From Otatea glauca (Eukaryota > Streptophyta > Magnoliopsida > Poales > Poaceae), in contig CM070721.1 of the NCBI GenBank assembly GCA_036346275.1, positions 6,708,452 through 6,772,451 on the forward strand: DNA of 64,000 nt. Direction: 5' to 3'. Shown piece by piece: positions 22,750 through 34,469 of the stretch (position 1 is its first letter; every line of letters starts with the position of its first letter). The notes beneath the pieces are model-generated. The model had not been told where the DNA came from, searched no databases, and was given only the letters and a program-made list of their open reading frames with translations. Made by a program: the position numbers and the translations under genes.

Positions 22750-25690
22750 CATGTACTACCTCGGGAAGCGGTGCGAGCCGACAATCAAGATCACCATGTG
22801 TTGCATGACATACAAACCACAGCGGTCGTCGCTGCCTGTTGATGACACTTTGTGAAGAAAGAAAAATAAATTAAGAGACAAAGAAAATATATCGGAAAAT
22901 CTAAATCTTATATATGATAGCAACTTGTACCTTGAAGCGGACATACTCCACTTGGAGCCCTTTTGTCGTCGTGTGTCCCTCACCTCGACGTATTCCTTGA
23001 AACCCTATATACATTGGAAAGATGTCGTTGAGTAAAAAAATAATGATTGTAGTTAAATCGAGAAAATGTTAGATAAGAGTGGTGCACTTATCTTGCTCCA
23101 AAGGAGGCTTGATCGCGTAGGCCATCGGTCTCTTATCAACCGAATTAAAAGTGTACACTTTGTTGTCTCTCGGAAGCACGAGTAGAACCCAATGGTTGCT
23201 TATTAAATGGTATGCAACAAGAAAATAAGTTCACATACGGTTTCAGTGTGTAGAAGTAATTGAGCAGTGAAGTAGTACTTACTCCTCGTGGTGCGGGAAT
23301 AGAATGAAGTCCTTCTTCGACTCAGCTTGCAATGCCCTCTTGATGTAGCCAGCAACCCATTCCGGTTGAAGCCTAGCCATCGTCGCGGACACAAGCTCGT
23401 GGTCGATTTAACCCAACTAGTTGTCGATTCGTCACGACCACGCCTCATCGCTCGCAACTCGCATTGAATGTTAAAAAGTGTAATGCAAAATTCTATGGAA
23501 GTCATAAAGTCGTGCAACGTGGTGCGATACTCACAGCGTCCAGGATCGTACAGTAGAAATATCGATGGCTATCGGTTGAGTACAGACGAGCAGATCCTCA
23601 AAACTAGCGAATGTCCCATCCTCCTCGCGGTGGAAATGTCCCTTTCGTATCTAACATTGAAGTCGACACGCCGCTATCTTTCGCTTTGTCAATGTACCAT
23701 CCATGGAGTATCGAGTCCATATGCCTAGAGCGTTCAATTTCTTTGGGAGGCGAAGGGGCTTTCCATGTCGTAGGCCTTAAATTCATAAGGCTTCACCGTG
23801 GTCTGTCTTGGCTCTCCTTTACGGGCGAAGGAGTCTCCGAGGCCGGGCGATCAGGCTTTTCATATACCGAGGGGCGCTGTGGCCTTTGTGAGCCTAGCCT
23901 TTTAGCGAGGCCTCTAGTGGTTACGTGGTTGTCGTGCTAGTCCTTTTATGCACCACTCAGTACTTTGTGCGGGGCTCGTCACGATCGTGGGAGCGGCGCA
24001 GTACGGTAGGAACCTACAAAGCACGCGCATAATTAAGTAACTTGTTGCAATACTCTTTGGAATGGTACGAAGACGTGAGGATGTTTACCTTGACCAAGAC
24101 GGCGCTGTCGTGGGCCACTTGATGAGCGACATCCGCGCTGGCCCGAGAGTGGTGATGTCTTCGTTGGGGAACTTCGAGCACATGTGATAAGAAGGCGTGG
24201 GCGTAGTCCACCGGACCTCATGTAGCCCTTCCCAAAGGTGACCATGCATCGTGTCGGTCTCCTTGCATGGAAATGCAACCCGCGTGCACCTCAACAGAAA
24301 TCCGTCTTCCGTCGGGTGGTGGCACTTGGTAGGCGCCGCAAAAGTGCGCAACTTGAGAGAAAACATATGAAGAGTTACCTCGCACCATTAAGTAAGGCAA
24401 AATTAATTATTACCTTGGTGGGGACCGGACTTATCATTTTGGAACCGCACTACTTGGTGGGGCACGTGGTTTCTCTCAATGGCGGGGCATCGGCTCGACT
24501 GGGGAGATCATCGCCATCATCTCGGCCCTTAGGCGCTCCTCACGTGCCATCATCTCCACCTCATCTCCTCCTCACGTGCCATCATCGCACCCTCATCTCC
24601 TCCTCATCTCCTCCGAGATCTCCTCCCTCAGCTGCTCCCTAAGCGTGTCCTTCAGGCGCTCCGCACGTGCCTCCCATGTTCTTGATCTGGTACTCGAAGC
24701 AGCATCTTGGAAGTAGGACTTCTTCGTATGCCCCGCCCCTGCGGCAAGCACCCGGCCCTTATGGTCGGGCTTTCGATCATGAGAGAATAGGATGTCATTT
24801 GACCCTTGGCTAAGAAAAGTCCCTGCTCTTTCCTCCGCTTACCTCCTCCTGCAAGAAGCGAGTACGAATTAGATCTGAAATACAACAGGAATGGTCTACT
24901 GCAATGTAGCAAGTTTGATATCTTACGATGGTGGAGACAACTTGCGCGGTAGTGGGGTTTGGTACTACCAGCTGCCCGTCCCCGGTTTTCTTTGTCCTCG
25001 CTAATACCCAGTCACGTGCCCGCTCCTCACATATATGCGAGTAAGGCATCGCTGTCCCGGAGTTGGCGCACTCCTCGGCTAGTCGTGCCCATTCTGCTTT
25101 CTTCCCTTCGTAGCCGCCTGAACCGAGGTGGTGCGCGTGCGTGTTCAGCCTCTGGGTAGCAACGTTCCTCTGTCTCAGCTCCTCCGCCTCGGGCGTACTC
25201 TTCATCCTCGTGAACTCCTCCCAAACATCGGGAAGCACGAACGGATACCTCTCGAATGGTGCACGGCCTTTCAAAGACGTACTCACTTTGCATGTAGACC
25301 CTAAAGTGCCTCGAGCCACACCCATCCTCTTCAAGGCGTCATCTTTGGCATTGTTTTCATCCTCCTCTTCTATAATCCATTTCCCTTAACCTCGTCCCAC
25401 AGTAGGTTCTTACGCTCGACGACCTCCTTTCTCCAATCCTTAACCGTTATGGGAACTCTCTCCCTCACCGATTGCGAGGAATGGCGGTATCGCCCCTTAT
25501 ACTTGGGAGGACCCGTGCAAACGCCGTCGCATTGAAGTGGAGAATTTGCGGCGTTCTCCTGTGGCCCCTTTGCTCGGTCCTCGGGCCTTCCTCACCTTAC
25601 TCGGCCCCTCGACATTTGGAACTGGCTCGCTCGACACTTGGAAGTTGGCTTGGCCCTCAGAGCACCTTCTACTCTTTACGGCGATGAGCC
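22750..25690 (-). pseudogene. Ptta/En/Spm-type gene with Ulp1-like protease exons in CACTA-2, broken
   Basis: Ptta-family blocks are DVWEEFTRMKSTPEAEELRQ (about 25230-25170), NTHAHHLGSGGYEGKKAEWA (25148-25090) and GQLVVPNPTTAQVVSTIV (24982-24930). After a TNPA-like coiled-coil segment (about 24700-24510) there is a block ending ITTLGPARMSLIKWPTTAP (about 24155-24100). The C-terminal exons carry WYIDKAKDSGV (23695-23663), NHWVLLVLPRDNKVYTFNS (about 23197-23140) and GSDDRCGLYVMQHMVILIVG (22832-22775). NHW and RCGLYVM are the His and Cys sites of a C48/Ulp1 protease. Shifts separate several blocks. The same order of blocks exists in CACTA-1, so the pairing is an element trait. The start is uncertain; similarity begins near 25690. 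Confidence 0.7.
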
Positions 25691-25959
25691 GATGCTCTCA
25701 ATTGCGACATTTTGAGTTTTCTTATCTAACATGGACATATATTTCACATGAGAGAAAGCAATTCGTAGCTATTATGTGAACTTCACAATAAATCATCTAA
25801 AGTAACAAATCAATGGATAATTCATAGCATGTCATTGTTGTAGCATATTGCATTAGAGTAACGAGATGAGCGAATGATCTTCAAGACAAGTCCGTATGTA
25901 GACCAACTAAATACGTATGGACGATAACTCCTAATCTCTAAATAGGTTTGGTCCTAATC

Positions 25960-26226
25960 CCATTCGAGGATATGTGGTTTGGGCAAGTTCCTAAGCCGTT
26001 GTACAACTCGGAGAAAATTTGGCCATCTCATTGTTCTCCGGATACACGTCTCGACGACGGTCAAGAGGGTGTGTATCGAGAGAACACCGGGAGACGCTAC
26101 GAAATCTACTCGTGAGTTGTACAACACTTCAGAACTTGCCCAAACCACATATCCTCAACTATCAAAATCGTGGACAATTGAGATCGTTGCTTATAAATAT
26201 GTCATTCGACATATTTATAAATAAGC
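25960..26226 (-). promoter_or_regulatory. CACTA leader cassette C: TATA palindrome plus hairpin (upstream of Ptta/Ulp1 gene)
   Basis: On the minus strand a TATAAATATG palindrome (26226-26189) precedes an imperfect hairpin (26157-25964). Its arms read CAAACCACATATCCTC and GGATATGTGGTTTGGGCAAG on the plus strand. The coding similarity of the Ptta gene starts about 270 bp further on. Same cassette as A, B and D, in the same orientation relative to its gene. Confidence 0.7.
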
Positions 26227-26279
26227 ACTCTCGAGCGGAGACGTGGTTACGCATAACCTAAACTCTAACATATCTTTGA

Positions 26280-27550
26280 GATGAAAAGGAAAATAATATG
26301 CAATTATAATTGAAATAGCTATCTCAATTAAGAGAGTCTAAAGTTGCATAATAGTATGACGAGTATGAAGCACATATGACAAAATATTGAAAAAGGCATG
26401 AAAACATACATGGAAAGAAGACACTTCTTTGCAAGAGATGTACTTGATACTGTTATGATGGATTACATACCCAGTTTGTGGATTGTTGGCAAGGACTTCC
26501 CATTTCTATATTGTGAAGTTTAAAATTGAAATGATATGTTAAGCACATCCAATTGTCCTAGTAGAGTAACACCTAGATTTGTCGCCAGGAACAAAGCATA
26601 AATATGTTCAATCTGCTATTACATTCGACATTCTTTGCTTGCATGTAGTGATGGGTCATGATTTGGCTTATTCGATTATAGATCGGTAATTCATTATGGC
26701 CTTTCACAACAGGTTCGAAATTAGTAGTCTTCTTTGTGGCTTGCACATAAGCGTAACCTTTGATGTTTGGCCTTTTAAACAAGGTTGAAGTAGATAAGCG
26801 CTTTTCCTATTCAATAAGATATTTTCTAATGTGCGACAATATCTTCGTTACTTTGGCTTCCTCTGTTGACTACACAATGTCCAATTCATCACTCAAGATG
26901 TGAGTTAAAGCTAATTAGCAGCTTGAGAAAGATGCTTATTAATGTTCAATTTTGAAGTGCTTGCTTCCTTTGTTTTCATCGATAACAATAGGCTAATGAG
27001 TTTCTTTTTCGAGTTCATCCTGCGAAGCTCTTAATGCCCTGCTATTCCATTGGGTACATTACTAGCGGACATATCCACAGGCACTGCGCCACCATATCTT
27101 TTTCTGGCTTAATCCTCAAACATCCGCTCAGGACATGATGCAACGGATTTGTTGTCCAAGCTTGTTTTTAACAACTTTAGTAAGTACAGCTTCATAACAC
27201 CTTTGCATTGTCTACATGTGATGTAATCTACATATGGGATTTCTTTTCAATGAATTCTTTCATAACACATTGCATTGTCTACATGTCATGTTATCCAAAT
27301 ACATGATTTCGCTCTCGAATAATTTCATAACACACCGCATTGTCAACATTTCTTCTAATCTAAATATGGGATATCCGCTCTCCAATTTTCAAACAAACTG
27401 CGTTCTATTTTGAGTTGTTTGATGAAATTTCTACTATTTCTAATAGTTATTATGGGATGTATATCGTGATTGTTTTCAATTGGGGTGGATATGTTCATAG
27501 AAGTTGTTATCATATAGATTGCATGTACGATTACTGCGGTTGTCCCGCAA
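26280..27550. other. Unassigned AT-rich DNA inside CACTA-2
   Basis: About 1.3 kb with no recognisable protein. A motif (TTTCATAACAC...GCATTGTC...CATGT...AATC) recurs loosely three times at about 27190-27350, suggesting a degenerate tandem repeat of about 70-90 bp. Confidence 0.5.
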
Positions 27551-27554
27551 CTTA

Positions 27555-27990
27555 CCATGGAGCGCCAGGAGGTGGGGCACCGGGGCGATGGGGCCGTTAG
27601 GCGTCGGCGCGCGCAAGGCGGTGGGGCGACGGGAGGCGGAGTGGGCGCGAGGCGGTGGAGTCGGTGGCGGCCGAGGCGATGGGGCGTTGGGGCTTGGCGG
27701 CGCGGGCGGTGGGGCGACGGAGCGGCGTGGGCGCTTAGGCGGGGGCGGCTGGGCGATGGGGCGTTAGGCGTCGGGCGCGTCGGGCGGTGGCGGCGGGAGC
27801 GGCGTGGGCGGGGGTGAGGCGATGGGGCGTTAGGCGTCGGGCGGCGCGGCGGGGGGACGACGGAGCGGCGTGGGCGTCGGGCGGTGGAGTCGGCGGCGGG
27901 GCGCCGGGTGGCGGCGGAGGTGGAGGCGAGGAGCTTGAAAAGGGGCTAGGGCAAGCGAAGGCAAGGCACGCGTGAAAGCTTCTCAAAAAT
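27555..27990. promoter_or_regulatory. Very GC-rich internal block of CACTA-2, DCR-like
   Basis: About 430 bp of G/C-dominated, internally repetitive DNA (GATGGGGCGTTAGGCGTCGG repeated with variations). Open frames through it are low complexity and lack domains. It directly adjoins a subterminal-like palindromic array, the same order as the upstream and downstream control regions at the 5' end of En/Spm. Regulatory role is inference. Confidence 0.45.
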
Positions 27991-28009
27991 CGCCTTAAGT
28001 AAGGGTATC

Positions 28010-29675
28010 ACATTACTATCGGTTTTACACAAAAACCGACACAAATATATTTTACAATACTATCGGTTTTAAGACAAAACCGACACCAATATGTAGATCT
28101 CAATACTATCGGTTTTAAATAAAAACCGACACAAATATTAGTTCAATACTATCGGTTTTACACAAAAACCGATGAAATATGTTTCACAATACTATCGGTT
28201 TTTCAGAAAACCGACACAAATATGAATGTTTAAAATACTATCGGTTTTTCAGAGAAAACCGACACTAATAGTACTATAACAGGTTTTGAAGAAAAATTGG
28301 CACAAAATAGTACTATCGGTTTACAAGAAAAAACCGAGACAAAAAGTAGTCTATTACTATCGGTTTTCACTAAAAAACCGATACAAATATGAATGTTTAA
28401 AATACTATCGGTTTTTATGAGAAAACCGACCCAAATGTGTAGACTTTAATACTATCGGTTTTCAATATTAAACCCGACACAAATATTTGTTCAATACTAT
28501 CGGTTTTGAAGGAAAACCCACACAAATAGTCCTATAACATGTTTTGAAGAAAAATTGGCACGAAAAAGTACTATCGGTTTACAAGAAAAAACCGAGAAAA
28601 AAAGTAGACTATTACTATCGGTTTTCATTAAAAAACCGATACAAATATGAATGTTTAAAATACTATCGGTTTTTAGGAGAAAACCGACACAAATGTGTAG
28701 ATCTTTAATACTATCGGTTTTCAATAAAAAACCCGACACAAATATTAGTTCAATACTATCGGTTTTGAAGGAAAACCCGACACAAATATTAGTTCAATAC
28801 TATCGGTTTTGAAGGAAAACCCGACACAAATAGTCCTATAACATGTTTTGAAGAAAAATTGGCACAAAATAGTACTATCGTTTACAAGAAAAAACCGAGA
28901 CAACAAGTAGTCTATTACTATCGGTTTTCATTGAAAAACCGACACAAATGTGTAGATCTCTAATACTATCGGTTTTCAATAAAAAAACCGACACTAATAG
29001 TACTATAACAGTTTTGAAGAAAAATTGGCACAAACTAGTACTATCGGTTTTGAAGAAAAACCGACACAAATAAGTTGATCTCTAATACTATCGGTTTTCA
29101 ATAAAAAACCGACACAAATATTGTTCAATACTATCGGTTTTGAAGGAAAACCGACACAAATAGTCCTATAACATGTTTTGAAGAAAAATTGGCACAAAAT
29201 AGTACTATCGGTTTACAAGAAAAACCGAGACAACAAGTAGTCTATTACTATCGGTTTTCATTAAAAACCGATACAAATAAGAATATTTAAAATACTATCG
29301 GTTTTTATGAGAAAACCGACACAAATGTGTAGATCTCTAATACTATCGGTTTTAAGAGAAAACCGAGACAACAAGTAGTCTATTACTATCGGTTTGCGTT
29401 TAAAACCGACACAAATATGTAGATCTCTAATACTATCGGTTTTCAATAAAAAACCGACACAAATATTGGTTCAATACTATCGGTTTTGAAGAAAAACCGA
29501 CACTAATAGTACTATAACAGTTTTGAAGAAAAATTGGCACAAACTAGTACTATCGGTTTTAAGAGAAAACCGACACAAATAAGTTGATCTCTAATACTAT
29601 CGGTTTTCAATAAAAACCGACACAAATATTGTTCAATACTATCGGTTTTGAAGGAAAACCCGACACAAATATCAA
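28010..29675. repeat. Internal palindromic array, roughly 35-40 units of about 45 bp (ACTATCGGTTTT...AAAACCGACACAAAT)
   Basis: Each unit is a short hairpin: ACTATCGGTTTT, a 4-8 nt loop, AAAACCGACACAAAT, then a variable linker. A higher-order pattern is visible in which blocks of several units recur (for example the ACATGTTTTGAAGAAAAATTGG variant unit appears repeatedly between 28270 and 29530). It is internal to CACTA-2, between the transposase gene and the Ptta gene, and its core ATCGGTT is shared with the terminal arrays. Not a CRISPR: the units are palindromic with no spacers of constant length. Confidence 0.9.
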
Positions 29676-29679
29676 TCAC

Positions 29680-30190
29680 TATTGATTTTCCGGACAAAGC
29701 AAGATGAAGTCGATTTAGTAGAATTCATTGATGAAAGGGTAAAAGGCCACAACTTTTACAGATATAGTTGGAATTCTTTCAAATTTTGCGAAACATACTT
29801 TGGGATATTACAGGTCTATTCAAAAAGAATTTTCAAAAAGATTTAGCACTCGACAAAGATGCAAGAATTCACTTTGTAAGCATGATTCTAGCTTATAGAC
29901 GCAAAAGTCAAAACTTATGCAATTAAAGTCCGAGTTTTTCCAAATTTTCCGTAAATAAACTTTGGACTAGTTAGAAGCTTTCCCAAAAGAAAAATCCGTA
30001 AACAAATTTTACGATATGTAAGCGAATGACCAACTAGTAAGTAGATTTCAAATATGTCACAATGTTCCATGAGAGATTATAACTACAACTTTACCCAAAC
30101 AAAAGGCACGATAAAACATATGTCTTAAACACTAATGGCTTAAAGAAAATGAACAAAGATGATAAAATGAACAAACAATACAATATTTCC
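29680..30190. other. Unassigned DNA between the array and the transposase 3' end
   Basis: About 500 bp of AT-rich sequence, probably 3' untranslated DNA of the transposase gene. No recognisable feature. Confidence 0.5.
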
Positions 30191-30191
30191 T

Positions 30192-33100
30192 TTAGTTACA
30201 AGACAACCCTTCTTGATGATCTACGCGCACGTAATTTCTTCGATGTGTGTCGTCATCCCCGCTAAGATAGGCCCCATCCGCAAATGGAGGTATTTCATCG
30301 AATTGATTGTATTCTTCTTCATCTCGACATTTTCGACACCAACGATCCGCCGCTTCTTTGTGAAGGACAACGTGCAACCTCGGATTGGCGGATCACGCAC
30401 ATAGAAGACTTGATTTGCTTGCTTCGCAAGTACGAGCGGTCATCTTTGTAGGCGAGTCCGCTTAGATCCACAAGAGTAAAACCTCTCTTATCGACCTTCA
30501 CTCCATGTGTTAGTCCCACCCACTTACATCGAATAATGGAATTTGGTATATTCCGTAATCGAGCTCCCAAATTTCTTGATTATCCCATAATACAAGTACA
30601 TTGCCGTTGAGGATCCTCCTTTCGAGTGATGTACATCGGAAAGAGCATCTATGCTTACACCAATTTATTTTGAACAGAGACTCTTCGCATCTTGACTTTC
30701 AGTGTAAAAGGTGTACCCATTAATATCGTACCCCTGCCATGTCTGTACATTAAACCTAGGTCCATCAGCCAACCATTTCACATTCTCACTAACAGAGAAC
30801 TCTACCGTTTGTTTGAACCATGTAACAAATCTATCGTTGTGTTCTCGCATGATGGAAAGCTCATCCATATGTGGATTCTCTTCCCGTAATATCAACTTAT
30901 GCTGCTTGATGTACCCTGCAACTTCGTGCTCTCTTTGCAAGATCAAATCGCTTTGCAATACATATCAAACCGTGGCCTCGTTAGTTTCGACCCCACGGTT
31001 CCTTTGCCGCAAATCCGCCTCGTGGCGAGATCAGAACACCGATTGCTTGTCTTTTCCGAGATAGTCCACACAAAACTCAATAACCTCTTGATCCATAACC
31101 TTCCACAATACTACCCTCGAGCTTGATCGATTCCTCACATAGGACTTTAATATACCCATGTACCTCTCGAGCGGATACATGTAACGTAAGAAAGCGGGTC
31201 CACATATCTTAATCTCTCTAACAAGGTGAACAACAAGGTGGACCATGGCGTCGAAGAACGACGGTGGGAAATGCATCTCAAGTCGACATAAAGTCCGCAC
31301 CACCTCCTCTGTAAGTTGTCTAGCATGTCGGGTCAATAATTTTGCGGAGATCGCATTGAAGAAGTAACATAACCGTGATTGCAAACCCGACATCCTCTGG
31401 CGAGAATATTTCGGATTACAACCGGGAGCATTTGGGTCATCAAGACATGGCGATCGTGGGACTTCATGCCCAACAACTTCAAATCATCCAAGGACACAAG
31501 CTTCTTAATGTTCATGGAGTAGCGGATGGAACTTTAATACCATGGAGACATTTGCAAAAGTCCTCTTTCTCCTTCTTGGACGAGGTGTAGCATGCGGCGG
31601 GGATATACGGACCTTTTCCATCCTCCTCTATCATTGCAAGCTGGGCACGATTCCCATGTAGGCCATGTCGCGACGAGCATTCACACCATCCTTTGTCTTT
31701 CGGTATGTTCAGCAGATACCAACCAAATTATCGCAGACATTCTTCTCAACGTGCATGACATCAATACAATGCCGAACATCTAACTCCTTCGATGACGGTA
31801 AGTCCCAAAATATTGACCTCTTCTTCCAAATGGTCCTAGAACGAACAGTTTAGAGCTCTTTCCGTCTTGAACATCGATATCCTCTACACGTGAATATACT
31901 TGCCTTCCACTCATAGGTTGCGGTGCGAGCGGACTTCCCTCTTCCCATCAAATTTGTCATCCATCTTACGGTATCGATGACTTGAGGTAGAAACCTCGGT
32001 GACCCATATACACGCTTTTCTTGGAATTCGGCGACCATAAGCTCTCGGTCTCCTCTTCACAAATAGGACACGCTTTTGCTCCTTTCGTCAGTAGCCGCCA
32101 AATTACCAAGAGCCGGAAATCATTTATGGTGCGAATACCATAGCCCGTAGGGTGAAATGCTCTCTTCTATCGCATCCCACACAATGACCCCGTCATTCCA
32201 CAATTTTACCAAATCCTCGATCAATGGGCGAGGTACACATCAATATCATTTCCTTTGTTTAGGTCCCGAGATTAGCAACGACATCATGATATACTTCCGC
32301 TTCATGCACAACCAAGGAGGAGGTTGTAGATACACAATGAACCGCCACGTCTTTGTGACGATTGCTCATGTTACCAAACGGATTCATTCCATCGGTACTC
32401 AATCCAAATCTTATGTTCCTCATTTGGCACCAAACTCCTCATGTTTCCAATCGATGTTTCTCCATTGAGCGAATCGGCAGGTGTCTCGACTTGCCATCTT
32501 CCTTTCGAGACTCATAATGCCAACGCAACAATTTTGCTTCTCTAGGATTTGCAAACAACCTCTCCAGACGGGAATGATGGGAAAGTACCACAATACCTTG
32601 GCGGTGCACCTTTAGTGACCTCTTCACCCTCGTTGCCCGGCACTTACGCTTCTTGTCATTACGCTTCTCCTTTTGTTTGTACCGAGGCACACCGCAAGCC
32701 GGACACGTGCAGCCCTCGATGTGCGTTACGGTACAAGATGCAATCATTCGGACATGCATGTATCCTTTCTATTTCCATTCCCATGGGACATAGTAGCTTC
32801 TTCGCTTCATAAATGCTTGTTGGCAACTCGTTTCCCTCGGAAGTAGATCCGATAGAAGAACTAGAAGTGCATTAAAACTTGTATCATCCAGCGGTGTTTT
32901 GCCTTCAATTCGAACAATGCAAGGACCGAACCCAACTTGGTGTATTCTACTTTGCAACTTTGTGAGCAGCGGTTTGGCATCGTCTTCCATCAAGCTTTTA
33001 AACTTTTCAAACTCTCTTTCCGTGTAATTACCCTCCACATCCCGCAACATTTGCTCCAAATTCTCCTCCTCAAACATATCAGTGCAACTCATCATCCGGT

Positions 33101-33371
33101 TCCACCGTGTCTTCGTTGCATCTGGAAGGGTACTACTGTCTCCCGTGATGGATCCAAGGCGTGTAATTCCTCACGAAGCCACGTCGAATCGGTGGTCCTC
33201 GATTTGGTGAGTTGTTAAATCTTCTCAGATTGGTGCAATCAATGCAAGGACAATATATGAAGTTTACACCCTCCTCACCATGTCTGTTCGCAATTTTTTG
33301 AACTCCTTAACACCCTCGAAATTCAAAGCACTCACACGACTTTTGTCATACATCCATTCCTTACGGTCCAT
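30192..33371 (-). pseudogene. TNP2-type CACTA transposase (TNPD-like), disrupted
   Basis: The main transposase of En/Spm-type elements, which cuts at the CACTA termini in the nucleus. The start ATG (33371-33369) directly follows a TTTTAATTGCAG acceptor and reads MDRKEWMYDKSRVSAL, the N-terminal transposase-associated segment; CPCIDCTNL follows out of frame. Blocks on the minus strand are MFEEENLEQMLRDVEGNYTE (33075-33020), the TNP2 core with THIEGCTCPACGVPRYKQK (about 32720-32660), NIKKLVSLDDLKLLGMKSHD (31512-31455) and a DUF4218-like part with FFDAMVHLVVHLVREIKICG (31255-31195). After these come a DUF4216-like part with WLADGPRFNVQTWQGYDING (30775-30710) and an acidic tail EEEYNQFDEIPP before the stop at 30192. 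Many stops and shifts separate the blocks; some may be introns, but in sum it looks inactive. Confidence 0.82.
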
Positions 33372-33719
33372 CTGCAATTAAAATTCACACAATAAATTAA
33401 GGAAGAAGCTGGAGCGACAAAGAAGCTAGCTAGCTATTTGAAATATTGAGACATCATTTCATTTAATATTACCTTTGCAAAATAGAGGACGCAAGTTCTG
33501 CAAGATATATAACATGTGTTCTCCTAATCGATACCTAGATTCTTCCACAGTTTAGAGCTTCCAATTCCCTAGATAGGAGACATACATTTTTAACATCAAC
33601 AATGATATCAAACAATCTAATTATATAGTGCAAGAGCCTCATGATCTTTTGACTACAACGAAACAAAACAAGGGTACCAACGATGACTCCCAATCTCTAA
33701 ATAGGTTTGGTCCTAATCC

Positions 33720-34005
33720 CATTCGAGGATATGTGGTTCAGACAAGTTCCTAAGCCGTTGTACAACTCGGAGAAAATTTGGCGACATCTCGCTATTCTCC
33801 ATATACACGTCTCGACAACAGGTCAAGAGGGTGTGTATCCGAGAATACCGAGGAGACGCTATCGAAATCTCTACTCTGATTGTACAACACCTTTGCTCGA
33901 TCGAGAACTTGCCCAAGCACATATCCTCGAATCGCCAAACGTGGACAATTGAGATCGCTAAACATAAATATGCCATTTCGTTCGGTATATTTATAAACAA
34001 GCATC
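33720..34005 (-). promoter_or_regulatory. CACTA leader cassette D: TATA palindrome plus hairpin (upstream of transposase gene)
   Basis: On the minus strand TTTATAAATATACCGAACG (palindrome 34004-33963) precedes a hairpin (33932-33723) with arms containing GGATATGTGGTTCAGACAAG and the complement near GCACATATCCTCG. The transposase ATG is about 350 bp downstream, after a leader that ends in a TTGCAG splice acceptor directly before the ATG. Confidence 0.7.
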
Positions 34006-34469
34006 CTCGAGCAGGAGGCGTGGTTCCGCACCTAAACTCTAGCATGCATTAGGTGACGGCAATAATAATTCCATATTAACACCAAAGCACTACAAATTAA
34101 GATAATTAACTACATGTGTACATGCTTGTGAAATAAAAGGGTGTGAAATCGATAGGACATACACAATACCAAAGCAATCTAAACTTTCTTAGCGACATAT
34201 CAAAAATACATAGTGCAAAATTAAAGGGGTTTGAAGGAATGCTCACATTTTGAAGAAAACCACAAATTATGCAAAATGAGGAAATCTCCTCAAGTTAGGG
34301 CTTCAAATTTACCCTCTTAACACCCACCCTTGAGAATTTCAAATTTTCTCACCCAAGTATTGCTTCCAACCACGTAATATAAGCTATTTTTTTCGGTGGC
34401 GGCGGAGAAACCTCCTCTGGAACAATAACGAGAGAAGAGTTACGCTCGAGTGGTATAATTAACCTAACG

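Noticed and set aside
27504..27986. Overlapping open frames on both strands in the GC-rich block of CACTA-2
   Set aside because: Gly/Arg or Pro/Ala-rich composition in every frame is what GC-rich repeats give; no domain.
28010..29675. CRISPR-like array
   Set aside because: Units are palindromic with short variable linkers, the DNA is a plant transposon, and the motif matches the CACTA subterminal core.
28497..29697. Series of small minus-strand open frames rich in FLLKTDSI/ICVGF
   Set aside because: These are translations of the 45-bp palindromic repeat.
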